A DNA stretch of 64,000 nucleotides from Colwellia sp. MB3u-41 (GCF_014076845.1 NZ_JACGUT010000077.1:186001-250000), one strand, 5' to 3'. Counted from the stretch's first letter, positions 16,135 through 25,735 are shown. Translations and numbers: made by a program. The notes: generated from the letters alone by a model not told the origin.

Positions 16135-19084
16135 TTAGCTTGATAAGCCCCATTGACGAAGACTTTATGTTTCCTGATGAATTATTATTGATGTTTAGGC
16201 TAAGCGTCAACCTTGCTTCTTCTTGTTTAAATTTAAAGTTATATTGTGCATTCGGAATTAGGTTTGTAATTAACACTTCTTTGGTTGCTTCATTGAAGTC
16301 CATTGTTAAATTTTCTATTTTGGTATTATCCTTCGAAAACACGGCTAAATAATTATCTACGACAATTCCAAAAGCATTTGAACTTTCAATTAAGCCTGTA
16401 TTAGGTTTTTGAACATTGGGGTTTTTAAGTAAAATAACATGTGCAAAGTTATCGAGTAAATTTGGCGTTTTTGCTTGAACATTCATTGTCCATTGACCTA
16501 GATTTGGGTCTTTTTTGTACATATTATCTTTATAATCGGTATGGGGAGCAAAAGAATGTAAACGACCACTAACATCTTCTGTATCAAAGTAGTGTGGAAC
16601 GGAGACAATAATTTTGTTGATAGTCATGTCTTTAGAAGTAATTGAGTTTATTTCTTTCCAATGCTTATAAGTGTTAGCAATTGGCATCTCAATCGTATAT
16701 TTATAGCTTTGGCCATTAATAAACTTACCAAATAAAGTATTACTTGAATTATCAACTATCTGAGTCGTATACTTTTTATTATCAGAAATATAAGATAATT
16801 GATAGCCTTGCCATTGACCATCTTGCCAAGCCGCATTGTTATCAATTAAAAGATTCTTTGTTATCTGAGTCGGTTTGTCGGAGTAATAAATTTGTTTGTG
16901 TCCATTAAAAATTACTACCTCATGACTATTTTCGTTGTCATTTGTCTTACCCGTAATCGTTAATGAACCATTGACATCTTCACCTGATACAAATATTTCT
17001 AGCCAGCGTGGAATATCTAATGTTACAGGGTTTATGCCCTTAACATTATTATGTGATATTAATATAGTATCGCCGCCTCGGATAGTTGTAATATTTTCCT
17101 TAGGTAAAAGCGTATCGATATAGGTATTATTTAAAGGGTGCTCAATTTTTACATTACTATTGTTTTGGAATTGCTTCATCCCAAGATCCGAATTACTTAA
17201 GGTAGATACCGATTTTGGTTCGTCTACAGTATGTATGGTCCAAACTTTTTTGAAATTCTTATCGATTGACTTTACCCGATCGAAAATAACGAAAACGTCA
17301 GGTCGGATGAATAAAAATTCACGTTCAAAATAATCTACTTTTTTCGAGTAAGCTGCTGATGCATCACCAACGGTATAAGTATAATCGCCAGGTTGATGTT
17401 CAAATTTTATAATATTAGCTGTTTCATAAATACCTAAAGGGAATACATTACCAACCCTATCATTTGCTATTGCACATTTTTGGTCAAGGTTAAAACATAG
17501 GTCTTTATTCGATGGACTCACTTCGAAAATTTGGCCACCAAGGTTATCCGAAGTAACTAACTTCTTGCCAGAATATAATTCGCCTATTTTACCATTGCTT
17601 TCAATATCATAGCTTTCTCCAGGGTCAAATATTTTCAGGGTGTTCTTTGAAGCTGATCGAACATGGTACCAGAGATGCTTTTGGTTGTCTTTATTATTAC
17701 GAATTCTTGACCCAGCATGTGGAATGACTTCGGTATTGCGGCTTATAAGAAATGAATTAGCGTCTTCAAATCTCCTGCTGATCCCTTCTCCGGCTAGAAA
17801 AACACCAAAAGTTGCATTCTTACTCCAGTCTGAACGCATAGTAACTATACCAGGCCCGCTAAAATAGCTCGCTGTTGGATTTTCATTTGGAGGGGATGAA
17901 CTGAGGGTATCTTCAAAATATATTAGCTCCCAAAAAAGGTCATTATAGGGAGCGCCACAGCGATCTTTTTGCATACCATTTTTTACATAGTATTGCATTT
18001 TAGAATCTTGATAAAGAAATGCAGTTACAGCGGTTGCATTTTTATATGGCTGGCTCACAGAACTTGTTTGTGTATTCCAGATTTGAGCCCCAGTGTGGGT
18101 GGTGGTACCTGCTTTTCGACACCACTGGTCTACTTGATAGATTTTTTCAGTATGGGGAACTGAAATATTTTGATAAAATTTTGCTCTAAATTTATCATGC
18201 AATGCATTTTTAAAGTATTCTTTTCCTGTGAGAACATGGTGTTGTAATAGTAAATTTATACTGAAAGACTCATCATGAGCGTCATAACCGATATTATCAT
18301 ACATTCCGCCATACTGACCTTTAAGGGCATCGTTATAGTCTGAATTACCGGCAATTCTATTTTCAATTTTACTAAAATGTCCATCAAGAGATAGTTGTTG
18401 GTCAACCACACGGAGGAAATTACTTGCGTTAAATGGAAACGCTTTATCATCTTTATTTTTTTCTAAATTGCTATCAAAAAATATTGCTGCATATGCGTAA
18501 GCGGGTGCTTTAACCGAAGCACTGTGGTAACCCCATTTCGCGTCTAGTTCACCACGAGATTCTGCTATCGATGCTACATACCAAGGGTTGTTGCTTTTCG
18601 ATACTCGCTGCATTATTGATAACTTGCTAGCTTCATCTAGTTCATTAAACATAATATCAACGGCATATAGTTCAGTTAATTTTGGTACACCTTTTGATGG
18701 TAGCCGTTCTAAAAACTTTTTCTTATATATTGAATTTTTTGTTGCTTTATAAATTAATGCTAAATTTACAAGGTCTACTGGGTTGCCTTCATCTTCAGAT
18801 TTTTTAATTAAATTAAACCAACGAGAGTACGGTTTCCTTGCATTGGGCCCATACATGCGATTAATAACTAAAGTAAGTCGCTCTATATCTAGTAATACTC
18901 TAGGGTGTGATTGTCGTTTCCAATCATTAGAAGGGTCATCAGGTTGAAGTGATATTGAAGGCGGTAAGGTATTATCATTGCTCGCAGGAGTCTCACTTGC
19001 AACATTACTTTCGTTGCATCCTAAATTAAGAAGGCATAGAGTCAATAACAGAACAACTCTGTAAATTTTAATGAATATGTTCAT
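16121..19084 (-). CDS. Heparinase II/III-like lipoprotein, predicted polysaccharide lyase
   Basis: A 987-residue protein with a lipoprotein signal (LLNLGC, lipidated Cys23), so probably anchored in the outer membrane. The middle has the alpha/alpha-toroid-like region with a conserved DAHDESFSINLLLQHHV stretch. After it come the heparinase-type beta-sheet motifs: RFEDANSFLISRNTEVIPHAGSR (about 440-462) and FLFIRPDVFVIFDRV (about 600-615). It may cleave or trim the uronate-containing exopolysaccharide of this locus, which fits the Ugd and epimerase genes nearby. It is 20 bp after the exosortase gene and overlaps the VanZ-like gene. Lyase activity is inferred from fold motifs only. Confidence 0.75.
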   Translation of the reverse strand: MNIFIKIYRVVLLLTLCLLNLGCNESNVASETPASNDNTLPPSISLQPDDPSNDWKRQSHPRVLLDIERLTLVINRMYGPNARKPYSRWFNLIKKSEDEGNPVDLVNLALIYKATKNSIYKKKFLERLPSKGVPKLTELYAVDIMFNELDEASKLSIMQRVSKSNNPWYVASIAESRGELDAKWGYHSASVKAPAYAYAAIFFDSNLEKNKDDKAFPFNASNFLRVVDQQLSLDGHFSKIENRIAGNSDYNDALKGQYGGMYDNIGYDAHDESFSINLLLQHHVLTGKEYFKNALHDKFRAKFYQNISVPHTEKIYQVDQWCRKAGTTTHTGAQIWNTQTSSVSQPYKNATAVTAFLYQDSKMQYYVKNGMQKDRCGAPYNDLFWELIYFEDTLSSSPPNENPTASYFSGPGIVTMRSDWSKNATFGVFLAGEGISRRFEDANSFLISRNTEVIPHAGSRIRNNKDNQKHLWYHVRSASKNTLKIFDPGESYDIESNGKIGELYSGKKLVTSDNLGGQIFEVSPSNKDLCFNLDQKCAIANDRVGNVFPLGIYETANIIKFEHQPGDYTYTVGDASAAYSKKVDYFEREFLFIRPDVFVIFDRVKSIDKNFKKVWTIHTVDEPKSVSTLSNSDLGMKQFQNNSNVKIEHPLNNTYIDTLLPKENITTIRGGDTILISHNNVKGINPVTLDIPRWLEIFVSGEDVNGSLTITGKTNDNENSHEVVIFNGHKQIYYSDKPTQITKNLLIDNNAAWQDGQWQGYQLSYISDNKKYTTQIVDNSSNTLFGKFINGQSYKYTIEMPIANTYKHWKEINSITSKDMTINKIIVSVPHYFDTEDVSGRLHSFAPHTDYKDNMYKKDPNLGQWTMNVQAKTPNLLDNFAHVILLKNPNVQKPNTGLIESSNAFGIVVDNYLAVFSKDNTKIENLTMDFNEATKEVLITNLIPNAQYNFKFKQEEARLTLSLNINNNSSGNIKSSSMGLIKLNVEE

Positions 19085-19104
19085 TAGATAAACCTATAAG
19101 GTGT

Positions 19105-20523
19105 TTAATTTGGAGATTGACACCAAATTAATTTTAGTTTCATTTTTTCTTCGCTACCTAACAAATAGCTTATTTCAAATAACTTGGCCAGATATTTATT
19201 AGCTGTCTGGCTATCTGAATATTCGAACCAATAATAAAGAGTTGAATTTTTTCTATTTTTTATTGTAATTAAATCAAGTTTATTAACGATCATAGGTTGA
19301 TGTAAATAATCCAGCTCAATTTTTGAACGTTTACTCACTATACTATAATTTTTATCAATCAGGTTGTTATAAGGAAGAATATTCTCACCGGGAGTTGTAA
19401 AGTCATATGTTCTTATCACTAATTTACATGCTTTGTTTTGATGAGTAATGCCAAGCTGTTCTTCGTTAAAGCGACCGTAAGCACTTAACAATGGAAAAAA
19501 ATCTTCAGACTTGATAACTAAGTTATCAACGGATGAAGGCGTTTTTAGCTGCTGAAGCAAAATATTCTTAGTCAAAAAAACAGATGATATTATTAGGATA
19601 AACTTTACCATATGCATTGTGTAGGATAAATTTATTCCATTGTCAGTGTTTTTTTCTTTTGTCTTTACATTTGAAGTATACCCGTATTTTTTTCTTAAAT
19701 GGTTAGCTAAGAATACAACACCACTTATGACAATTAAGAACAAGAACATACCATAATTGTCATGTTCTCTCATTAAACTACTTTTCATTTCTGAACTGTA
19801 ACCAATATATATAAGGCCAATGACTCTAATCCAGTTAGTAATAATACCTAATACCATACCTGTGAGTATGATTAATAATTTGTATCGCTTTGGTAAAGCT
19901 TCTTGAAGTGCCGCATAAACAGCTAAAGCAAAACCTATTTGAAAGTAACGAATACCTGAGCAACCTTCAGCAACAACAATTGTCCCAAACGGTGTTTCAA
20001 TATAATTATCGTGGATATATATAGTAAGATCACTAAAGCTAAAGAAAAAGGTCACGGCATATGTTGTTAGATCAACAAAAAAAGTATTAAAAAATTCCCA
20101 GAACGGAATGGCAAAAAGAAAAAATATTAAAGGAAAACTAATTGCCCTCAAATATTTTAACCCAAATATATAATAAATAGCTGTTAACCATATGAAATAA
20201 AGGCTAAATTGTTGGAATATCAAAATACCCCAAAATGAAGAGATTTCGTGGGCAAGGGTGAATAAAATAAGCATTATTATTAAAAAATGATTACTTTTAG
20301 TTTGATGTGTGTATTTAGCCGATGTATTGAATAATTCAAAAATTACAATAGCAAAAATTAAATAACCATGACCTAATGATTCGTCGAATTTATTCCACTT
20401 ATCAATATAAGAAAATGCGGTCGATGGCAGTAGTAAACATATCACTGCCAACAACACTAAGGCGATTATTGGCGGGATATACTTCTTATTGAAAAAATTA
20501 ATTTTATGTTCTTCAAACATCAA
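19105..20523 (-). CDS. xrtA: Exosortase A with C-terminal EpsI domain
   Basis: A 472-residue inner-membrane protease/transpeptidase of the exosortase family. Eight or so membrane helices occupy residues 1-285. The proposed catalytic residues are present: Cys188 in AEGCSGIRY, Arg233 in NWIRVIGLIYIG and His254 in REHDNYGMF. The C-terminal ~160 residues form a separate periplasmic EpsI/DUF3485-like domain, the fusion typical of XrtA. It recognises PEP-CTERM tails such as that of the protein at 24190. Its ATG overlaps the stop of the deacetylase gene by 4 bp, so the two are translationally coupled. Confidence 0.95.
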   Translation of the reverse strand: MMFEEHKINFFNKKYIPPIIALVLLAVICLLLPSTAFSYIDKWNKFDESLGHGYLIFAIVIFELFNTSAKYTHQTKSNHFLIIMLILFTLAHEISSFWGILIFQQFSLYFIWLTAIYYIFGLKYLRAISFPLIFFLFAIPFWEFFNTFFVDLTTYAVTFFFSFSDLTIYIHDNYIETPFGTIVVAEGCSGIRYFQIGFALAVYAALQEALPKRYKLLIILTGMVLGIITNWIRVIGLIYIGYSSEMKSSLMREHDNYGMFLFLIVISGVVFLANHLRKKYGYTSNVKTKEKNTDNGINLSYTMHMVKFILIISSVFLTKNILLQQLKTPSSVDNLVIKSEDFFPLLSAYGRFNEEQLGITHQNKACKLVIRTYDFTTPGENILPYNNLIDKNYSIVSKRSKIELDYLHQPMIVNKLDLITIKNRKNSTLYYWFEYSDSQTANKYLAKLFEISYLLGSEEKMKLKLIWCQSPN

Positions 20524-21401
20524 AAGTCACCAGAAGCAATATTTTTCCATTCTCCTAAATTAGGATAAGGTTTATTCATATGATTATTGGCAAGTGTTTT
20601 GAAATCAAAAGTAGTACATAATTTTTCTAATTTATTTAATGCACTATGTTGGTTTATACGATGCCTAAAATTAGATTTTAATGTACTTTTTATTCTCGGT
20701 TGCTGGGGATCATATTCCCACGGGTGTGTATAAAAGTTTACAAAATTTAGCTGCTTTTCAGATGACTTAAGCATTTTTTCAAATATAAAAAAGGGTAAAA
20801 GGCGAAAATATCCACCTCCACCGGCAGGTAGTATTTTGTCTCTAAATTTCACCGTTGAAATAGGAATTTCAAGTAAACCATTTGATAGATAATATGGTGT
20901 TCTAGGGGCTCTAGGTACACCATACAGATCATGTGATATAGGATATGTGCTAGAACTATACTGATAACCTGCTTTTTGGATTTCTTCATGCGCCCAGCTA
21001 TTTTCCGGTGTAATAGAAAAGCATGGCGCGCGGTACCCTATAACTTTGTTGGAAGTAAGGTGTTCTAATAAGTCTTTTGCTTGGTTTATATCGGAACTAA
21101 ATTCTTTTTGGTTTTGTTTTGTAATATGTTGATGGTTAAATCCATGGCTTGCAATCTCATGACCATAGTCTGCAATTTTTTGAACAAGTTTTGGATGCTT
21201 TATCGCAATTATCCCTAGAATAAAAAAAGTTGCCTTGGCTTTTTTTTCTTCAAGTAAGTCAAGTAATAAACTTATTTGGAAATCAATTCTACTTGGATAA
21301 TTATCCCATTCTGAAATATCAATATCGTTTGCGAAAGCTTCTACTTGAAAGTATTCTTCTACATCAATTGTTAGAGATCTTTGTTTGTTTTCAATTTGCA
21401 C
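20520..21401 (-). CDS. XrtA-associated polysaccharide deacetylase (DUF3473)
   Basis: A 293-residue NodB-fold deacetylase. The motifs are LTIDVEEYF (Asp13 and Glu15), HEIASHGFNH (metal-binding His81 and His86) and GYRAPCFS (about 122-129), followed by the DUF3473 tail with GGGYFRLLP and FYTHPWEYDP. This family is the standard deacetylase of exosortase-associated exopolysaccharide loci and would remove N-acetyl groups from the polymer. No signal peptide is apparent. It lies 49 bp after prsT and overlaps xrtA. Confidence 0.93.
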   Translation of the reverse strand: MQIENKQRSLTIDVEEYFQVEAFANDIDISEWDNYPSRIDFQISLLLDLLEEKKAKATFFILGIIAIKHPKLVQKIADYGHEIASHGFNHQHITKQNQKEFSSDINQAKDLLEHLTSNKVIGYRAPCFSITPENSWAHEEIQKAGYQYSSSTYPISHDLYGVPRAPRTPYYLSNGLLEIPISTVKFRDKILPAGGGGYFRLLPFFIFEKMLKSSEKQLNFVNFYTHPWEYDPQQPRIKSTLKSNFRHRINQHSALNKLEKLCTTFDFKTLANNHMNKPYPNLGEWKNIASGDF

Positions 21402-21450
21402 TTTACTTATAACCTTCCTACGATTTTATTAATATTAACCTAATAATTAC

Positions 21451-24060
21451 TTACTTACTAATAGCTGCTTTGATTACTGCTAAAGTATCTTTAATATCGG
21501 TGTTATCAGGTGATAAAAATACAGCTTTATCTATATACTTCTTAGCTTCAATAAATCTTCCTGATTCATATAGTATCCATGCCAAATTATTAAGAGCAAC
21601 AATGCTTGATTCATCGTTAACGATGACTTTTTTGTATTGCAGAATTGCTTTTTGTTTATTGCTTTTATACAGCTCGTTAGCATAATAAAGACGAGTTGTT
21701 ACTTCTGTGGGGTTGAGTTCTAAATAATTATCCATTATTTCTGCTGCTTTTTCGGGCTTGTTAAGTCTAATATTTGAATCAAAAATAAATGGAATTAACT
21801 TTTGATTATTTGTTTGTTGATAGCTTTCAGTTAGCAGCGTTAACGCTTCTGAGTACCGTTTAGAAAAGAATAATGCCTTACCTTTTAAGCCTGCTACAGT
21901 TGGTTGTTTTTGTTGTTCATTAGATAGGCTCTCAATGTAGCCAATTGCTTGGTCTGGCTTATTGTTAAAAATATAAAAATTAGCAAGAACTAATCCGATT
22001 TGAGTGTTATCGGGATATTTTGAATGTAGCTCTTCAAAAGTTTGCGTTGCTTTGTCTAAATTATTAAGTTTTTCATAAGCCATTGCTAATTTTTCAATTA
22101 TTTTATTATTTTGATCATCTTCTGATATCAAGCTTTTATATATTGTGATGGCTTCATCGTATTGTTCAATTTTGTTATAAGATTCAGCAAGCGCTAGATT
22201 GATTTTTTTAGTGTTATATTGTGGTGGGAATTTTATTGATTTTAATAAGTCGATTGTTTTAGCTGCTTGACCTGTTAATAAATATATTTGAGCTAAAGTA
22301 AACCTTTCTTGGAAATCATTAGGGTAATTTTTATATTTATTTATTAAATTCTCTAAAGCTTTTTCTTTGCCAACAAGGCTTTCTTGTACTTTTAAATACC
22401 CTTTTATAACTTGTATAGTGTGTTTGTCTTTATCAATGGCTTTGTCAATATATGTAGCTGCTTCTTTGTGTTTATCTTGAGCAATTAGTATATTGCCAAT
22501 ATAAAGATTTGCGGGAACATTATTATCATCAATTAACAATATTGAATTGTATTGTTTAACAATAGCATTTTGATCAGGTGATTGCTTTCGCATTTCTAAT
22601 CCTACAAGCAATAATTTATTTTCTATATTTTCAGGGGCTTCAACTATCCACGAATTAATATACTTTTTGGCTTTTACTGAATCATTTGCCGATATTAATG
22701 AAGATATTAATAACATTTTTACTTTTGATATTTCTATTACTGGTGCATTAGTATTAATAAGACGTTTTAGTGATTTTTCTAAATCTGTAATTCCACTTTC
22801 ATCACCAGATGAAAGCTTTGCTAAGCTGATACCATTTAATATTTTTTGATTTTCAATGAGGCTTATGTCAATTTTTCGGAGTAATTGAGAAGATTCTATT
22901 TTTTCACCACTTTTTAATAATTCCAAACTAGCTAAAGCAAACATTTCAGAGTTGTCTTTTGACGAAGACGTTTTATCGTAAGCGTTAGCAATTGAACTGC
23001 CATCACCAAGGCGCAGTTGAATAGCAATATATAATTTTGTAATTAACGGATTGTTTGGAAAGTTAACTTTTAAAGCGCTAAGGTGAGATAAGGCTTGTTC
23101 GTCATTTCCTAAATGATAATGGACTAAACTTGCCGTTAATTTGGCTTGAGGAGTGAGCATACCCTGGTTTAAAGTAATATTTATGTGATTCAGCGCTTTT
23201 TTATAGTCTTTATTTACTAAGTCAAGTGATGCAGATAGAAGGTTTATATAGGGTTGATTTGGATATTTTTCTAACAACGCTGTAATGAATAATGTCGCCT
23301 TTTCAGTATTATTTGCTCTAACATAACTGTCGGCTAATTTCAGAGCTATTATATTATAGTTAGGTTTATTTTCTAGCATATTTTGATATACTAAAGCGGC
23401 TTCATCATATTTTTTTTCTGAGAATAATGCATTAGCTAGCAACTGACAAATCAACCATTGTGCTGGGTAATCGGAACACACCTTATCTAAACTCTTGGTG
23501 GTATATTCGATATTCGCCGGCTGTTTATAGGTATCTGCAATAGCAGTATTAACAGCAATGAGTTCTGGTTCATTGAGTTCTAAAGCCCATTTTTTAGATA
23601 AACTTGCTAGGTCAAAACTATTCTGTGCTTGAGCTTGGTTTAAATAACTTAACGAGGCTATATATGAAATCTTGGCTTTTTCAAAGATTGATAAGCTTGC
23701 TTCTTCTTTTTCCCAATAGGTGATTATGCCAATGTGATCATCTAATGCATAAAGTGTTAATAAATAATTTTTTGCAATATTAGTTGGATTATTAACTAAT
23801 TTTAATACTTTTAAGTATTCTTTTTCGGCGTTAATAAAAAGGCCTAATTGATAATAGCTGTTTGCAATTAATATACGGGCTTGGGCATTCTGAGGTTGAT
23901 CACGAATAATGTTTTTGGTTTGAATAATAACTTCTGAGTATTTTTGTTCTTCATACATACTCTCTGCCTGCATTAGTTTATCACTTAAGGATACTTCTGA
24001 ACATCCTGAAACTAACATTAATAATATACAAAGCCTAATTTTTACTAAATACCCTTTCAT
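21451..24060 (-). CDS. prsT: PEP-CTERM system TPR lipoprotein PrsT (copy 1)
   Basis: About 870 residues. It has a lipoprotein signal ending in VSGC, then some twenty tetratricopeptide repeats covering nearly the whole chain (such as YSEVIIQTKNIIRDQPQNAQ). This is the size and layout of PrsT, the large TPR protein of XrtA systems, presumed to be a periplasmic scaffold of the exopolysaccharide/sorting machinery. Two consecutive ATGs occur at 24063 and 24060; AAGGGA lies five bases before the second, which is preferred. It is the first gene of the minus-strand operon, and a terminator for the upstream PEP-CTERM gene lies between them. A second copy is at 29363. Confidence 0.92.
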   Translation of the reverse strand: MKGYLVKIRLCILLMLVSGCSEVSLSDKLMQAESMYEEQKYSEVIIQTKNIIRDQPQNAQARILIANSYYQLGLFINAEKEYLKVLKLVNNPTNIAKNYLLTLYALDDHIGIITYWEKEEASLSIFEKAKISYIASLSYLNQAQAQNSFDLASLSKKWALELNEPELIAVNTAIADTYKQPANIEYTTKSLDKVCSDYPAQWLICQLLANALFSEKKYDEAALVYQNMLENKPNYNIIALKLADSYVRANNTEKATLFITALLEKYPNQPYINLLSASLDLVNKDYKKALNHINITLNQGMLTPQAKLTASLVHYHLGNDEQALSHLSALKVNFPNNPLITKLYIAIQLRLGDGSSIANAYDKTSSSKDNSEMFALASLELLKSGEKIESSQLLRKIDISLIENQKILNGISLAKLSSGDESGITDLEKSLKRLINTNAPVIEISKVKMLLISSLISANDSVKAKKYINSWIVEAPENIENKLLLVGLEMRKQSPDQNAIVKQYNSILLIDDNNVPANLYIGNILIAQDKHKEAATYIDKAIDKDKHTIQVIKGYLKVQESLVGKEKALENLINKYKNYPNDFQERFTLAQIYLLTGQAAKTIDLLKSIKFPPQYNTKKINLALAESYNKIEQYDEAITIYKSLISEDDQNNKIIEKLAMAYEKLNNLDKATQTFEELHSKYPDNTQIGLVLANFYIFNNKPDQAIGYIESLSNEQQKQPTVAGLKGKALFFSKRYSEALTLLTESYQQTNNQKLIPFIFDSNIRLNKPEKAAEIMDNYLELNPTEVTTRLYYANELYKSNKQKAILQYKKVIVNDESSIVALNNLAWILYESGRFIEAKKYIDKAVFLSPDNTDIKDTLAVIKAAISK

Positions 24061-24126
24061 CATAATCCCTTTAAACTCTAACTCTTAATGAATATATTGC
24101 AGAGTTCCTATTAAACAACATGTAAA

Positions 24127-24160
24127 AAAAAAGTCAATTGATAGTTCAATTGACTTTTAT
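24127..24160 (-). terminator. Strong rho-independent terminator of the PEP-CTERM gene
   Basis: A perfect 13-bp stem (24129-24141 with 24146-24158) and a 4-base loop. On the minus strand it is followed by a run of nine T. It lies 32 bp after the stop of the PEP-CTERM gene and ahead of prsT, so it separates the sorted-protein transcript from the XrtA operon. Confidence 0.9.
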
Positions 24161-24189
24161 ATGAAGATGAATAATCGTTTACTACAGAT

Positions 24190-24975
24190 TTATGATCTAC
24201 GTTTTCTAGATGAAGCTAAACCTAAAAGACCTAGACCTAAAATGGCAAGTGAAGTTGGCTCAGGTACAGCTACAGTTCTATCTAATCTTAAAAAAGTATA
24301 AATAGATGTTGTTTTATTTTCCTCAGTCCAAAAACGATTATACGCTAGAGGTGAAGCACCTTGGTTGTCTGTAGAAGCGAATATAGTGATTTCATAAGCC
24401 CAACCTGCAATTACAACAGGAACTGTTACCGGGAATGAAGCACCATTTACAGTATAATCGAAACGGTCATCACATACTGAACCATGATCATGTTGAACTA
24501 AATCCCCTTGGAATTTTTCGCCATTATCTTTACTACCAGCGTCACAATCACCGTTTCCTGTTTCTTTAAAATCGATATTAAATTCTGTATTGATTACATT
24601 GCCTGGAAATGGTGTCCAGAGACTGTCATCTGATGTTACGTTCAATATACCACCAATAATTGCATTGACTAATGTTCTGCCGCCAATTGGATAATTACCA
24701 TGAGTTAAGGTTGAAAGTAAGTAGTTTGTACCTAAGTCATTTATATCTGTTGGTGCTTCATCAACTAATTCTAAATAGCTTGGGTTATTGTCAACATTAG
24801 TACCCCAAGAGATTTTTGAACTAAGACCAATATCGGTTTGTGAGACAGGGTCTCCATTAGTATTTGTAGATGAAGTGAAACCACCAGTACCTTCAACAGT
24901 TATGAATGCAGCGTTAGCGCCAACTGATAAAGACGTTACTAAAAGACCTATTGTTAATTTTTTCATTAAGTTCAT
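24190..24975 (-). CDS. THxN-family PEP-CTERM sorted protein
   Basis: A 261-residue exported protein. It has a signal peptide (KKLTIGLLVTSLSVGANA), a secreted domain with the THGN motif at residues 91-94 (the hallmark of the THxN PEP-CTERM family), and a C-terminal sorting signal. The signal comprises V-PEP at 237-240, a hydrophobic helix, and the basic end SSRKRRS. It is the only clear exosortase substrate in this window. The start is supported by AAGGAAAG upstream. It has its own sigma-54-type promoter and a strong terminator, suggesting separate, activator-dependent expression. The mature function is unknown. Confidence 0.93.
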   Translation of the reverse strand: MNLMKKLTIGLLVTSLSVGANAAFITVEGTGGFTSSTNTNGDPVSQTDIGLSSKISWGTNVDNNPSYLELVDEAPTDINDLGTNYLLSTLTHGNYPIGGRTLVNAIIGGILNVTSDDSLWTPFPGNVINTEFNIDFKETGNGDCDAGSKDNGEKFQGDLVQHDHGSVCDDRFDYTVNGASFPVTVPVVIAGWAYEITIFASTDNQGASPLAYNRFWTEENKTTSIYTFLRLDRTVAVPEPTSLAILGLGLLGLASSRKRRS

Positions 24976-25029
24976 TTTTACTTTCCTTTATTTTGTAAAA
25001 TGCTATTTTTTAGCTCCTACCAGATAGTA

Positions 25030-25045
25030 TGCACTAGGTGTGCCA
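25030..25045 (-). promoter_or_regulatory. Sigma-54 (-24/-12) promoter of the PEP-CTERM gene
   Basis: On the minus strand the sequence reads TGGCAC-N5-GTGCA, matching the RpoN consensus TGGCAC-N5-TTGCA at all but one position, with the GG and GC elements exactly 12 bases apart. Transcription would start near 25019, giving a leader of about 44 bases. XrtA systems commonly include the PrsK/PrsR sensor and sigma-54 activator pair, not present in this window, which would fit this promoter. Confidence 0.8.
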
Positions 25046-25149
25046 CATTTTGTTTTTTTATGATTTACAGTGTTTTATGTTTTTATTGTGTTTTATTTAA
25101 ACCTCATGTGTAAAAAAAACGGACATAATCTCAGCTAGCTTTCTTGACC

Positions 25150-25183
25150 GCCTCACCTTATAAGTAAACTCAAAAGGTGAGGC
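25150..25183. other. Perfect 10-bp inverted repeat
   Basis: GCCTCACCTT (25150-25159) pairs with AAGGTGAGGC (25174-25183) across a 14-base loop. It lies about 105 bp upstream of the sigma-54 promoter and before the prsT fossil. It may be an old terminator or an activator/operator site; the sequence does not decide this. Confidence 0.5.
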
Positions 25184-25315
25184 ATATAATCGTGCTTGCA
25201 TAGTATCTTTTTAGCCATATGTAAGACTTATTTTAATGTAGCCTAACATTATGTGATATTAAATAACTCCTCTTGGCTTTATGTGGAATAAAACTAAATT
25301 GTTCAGATTTTAGAG

Positions 25316-25512
25316 TATTCCAAAAAGGAATATGCTGTAAATGTTAAAATATCCAATTTAGCTGATACTTATGCTCAAGCTTTGCTAAAGTCAGGAAAGA
25401 AAGGTGAAGCATGATAAAAGCTAAAGCTGCTTATGATTTGTCTAAGGGAGTGAATATCGTTTTAAACTTTGCTGGAATTTTATTTAGCAAATAAATACAA
25501 CGAAGAAGTTCA
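25316..25512 (+). pseudogene. Fossil of the 3' end of a prsT2-like gene
   Basis: This intergenic stretch aligns with the last part of the plus-strand prsT2 gene (about 31840-32045). For 25331-25411 I count 58 of 81 identical bases without gaps. Shared blocks are GATACTTATGCTCA and GCTTATGATTTGTCTAA. The translated pieces ADTYAQALL and AAYDLSKG parallel VDTYAQVLL and EAYDLSKG. The fossil has TGA and TAA stops near 25412, small indels, and no upstream gene body. It is on the same strand as prsT2. Most likely it is the left-over of a duplicated or displaced TPR gene. Confidence 0.8.
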
Positions 25513-25657
25513 TGTATATTAGATGACATAATAGTAGTACGTAGGATCTAAAACTCAAAAAAATTATCTAATTCACTTCTAAGTGTAAATGTTTTAAGTA
25601 TTCATATAAGTGTTTTAAACGGGCTATATTACTTATCGAAAGAGTTTGTAAATATAG

Positions 25658-25690
25658 TAGCCATCACCTAGTGAAGTTTGGTGATAGCTA
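25658..25690 (-). terminator. Hairpin after the epimerase gene
   Basis: TAGCCATCACC and GGTGATAGCTA form an 11-bp stem with one mismatch around an 11-base loop, about 45 bp after the epimerase stop on the minus strand. The following bases are A/T-rich but not a pure T-run, so termination strength is uncertain. Confidence 0.5.
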
Positions 25691-25735
25691 ATTATGAAGT
25701 GTTACTCCGAATATTTCAGGTTAGTTAAGTTCAAA

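Larger units (their letters stand above)
24976..25735. other. 760-bp gap without an intact gene
   Basis: It holds the sigma-54 promoter and leader of the PEP-CTERM gene, a perfect inverted repeat (25150-25183), the prsT2-like fossil (25316-25512) and a terminator-like hairpin (25658-25690). No intact open frame of convincing quality is seen. Confidence 0.75.
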
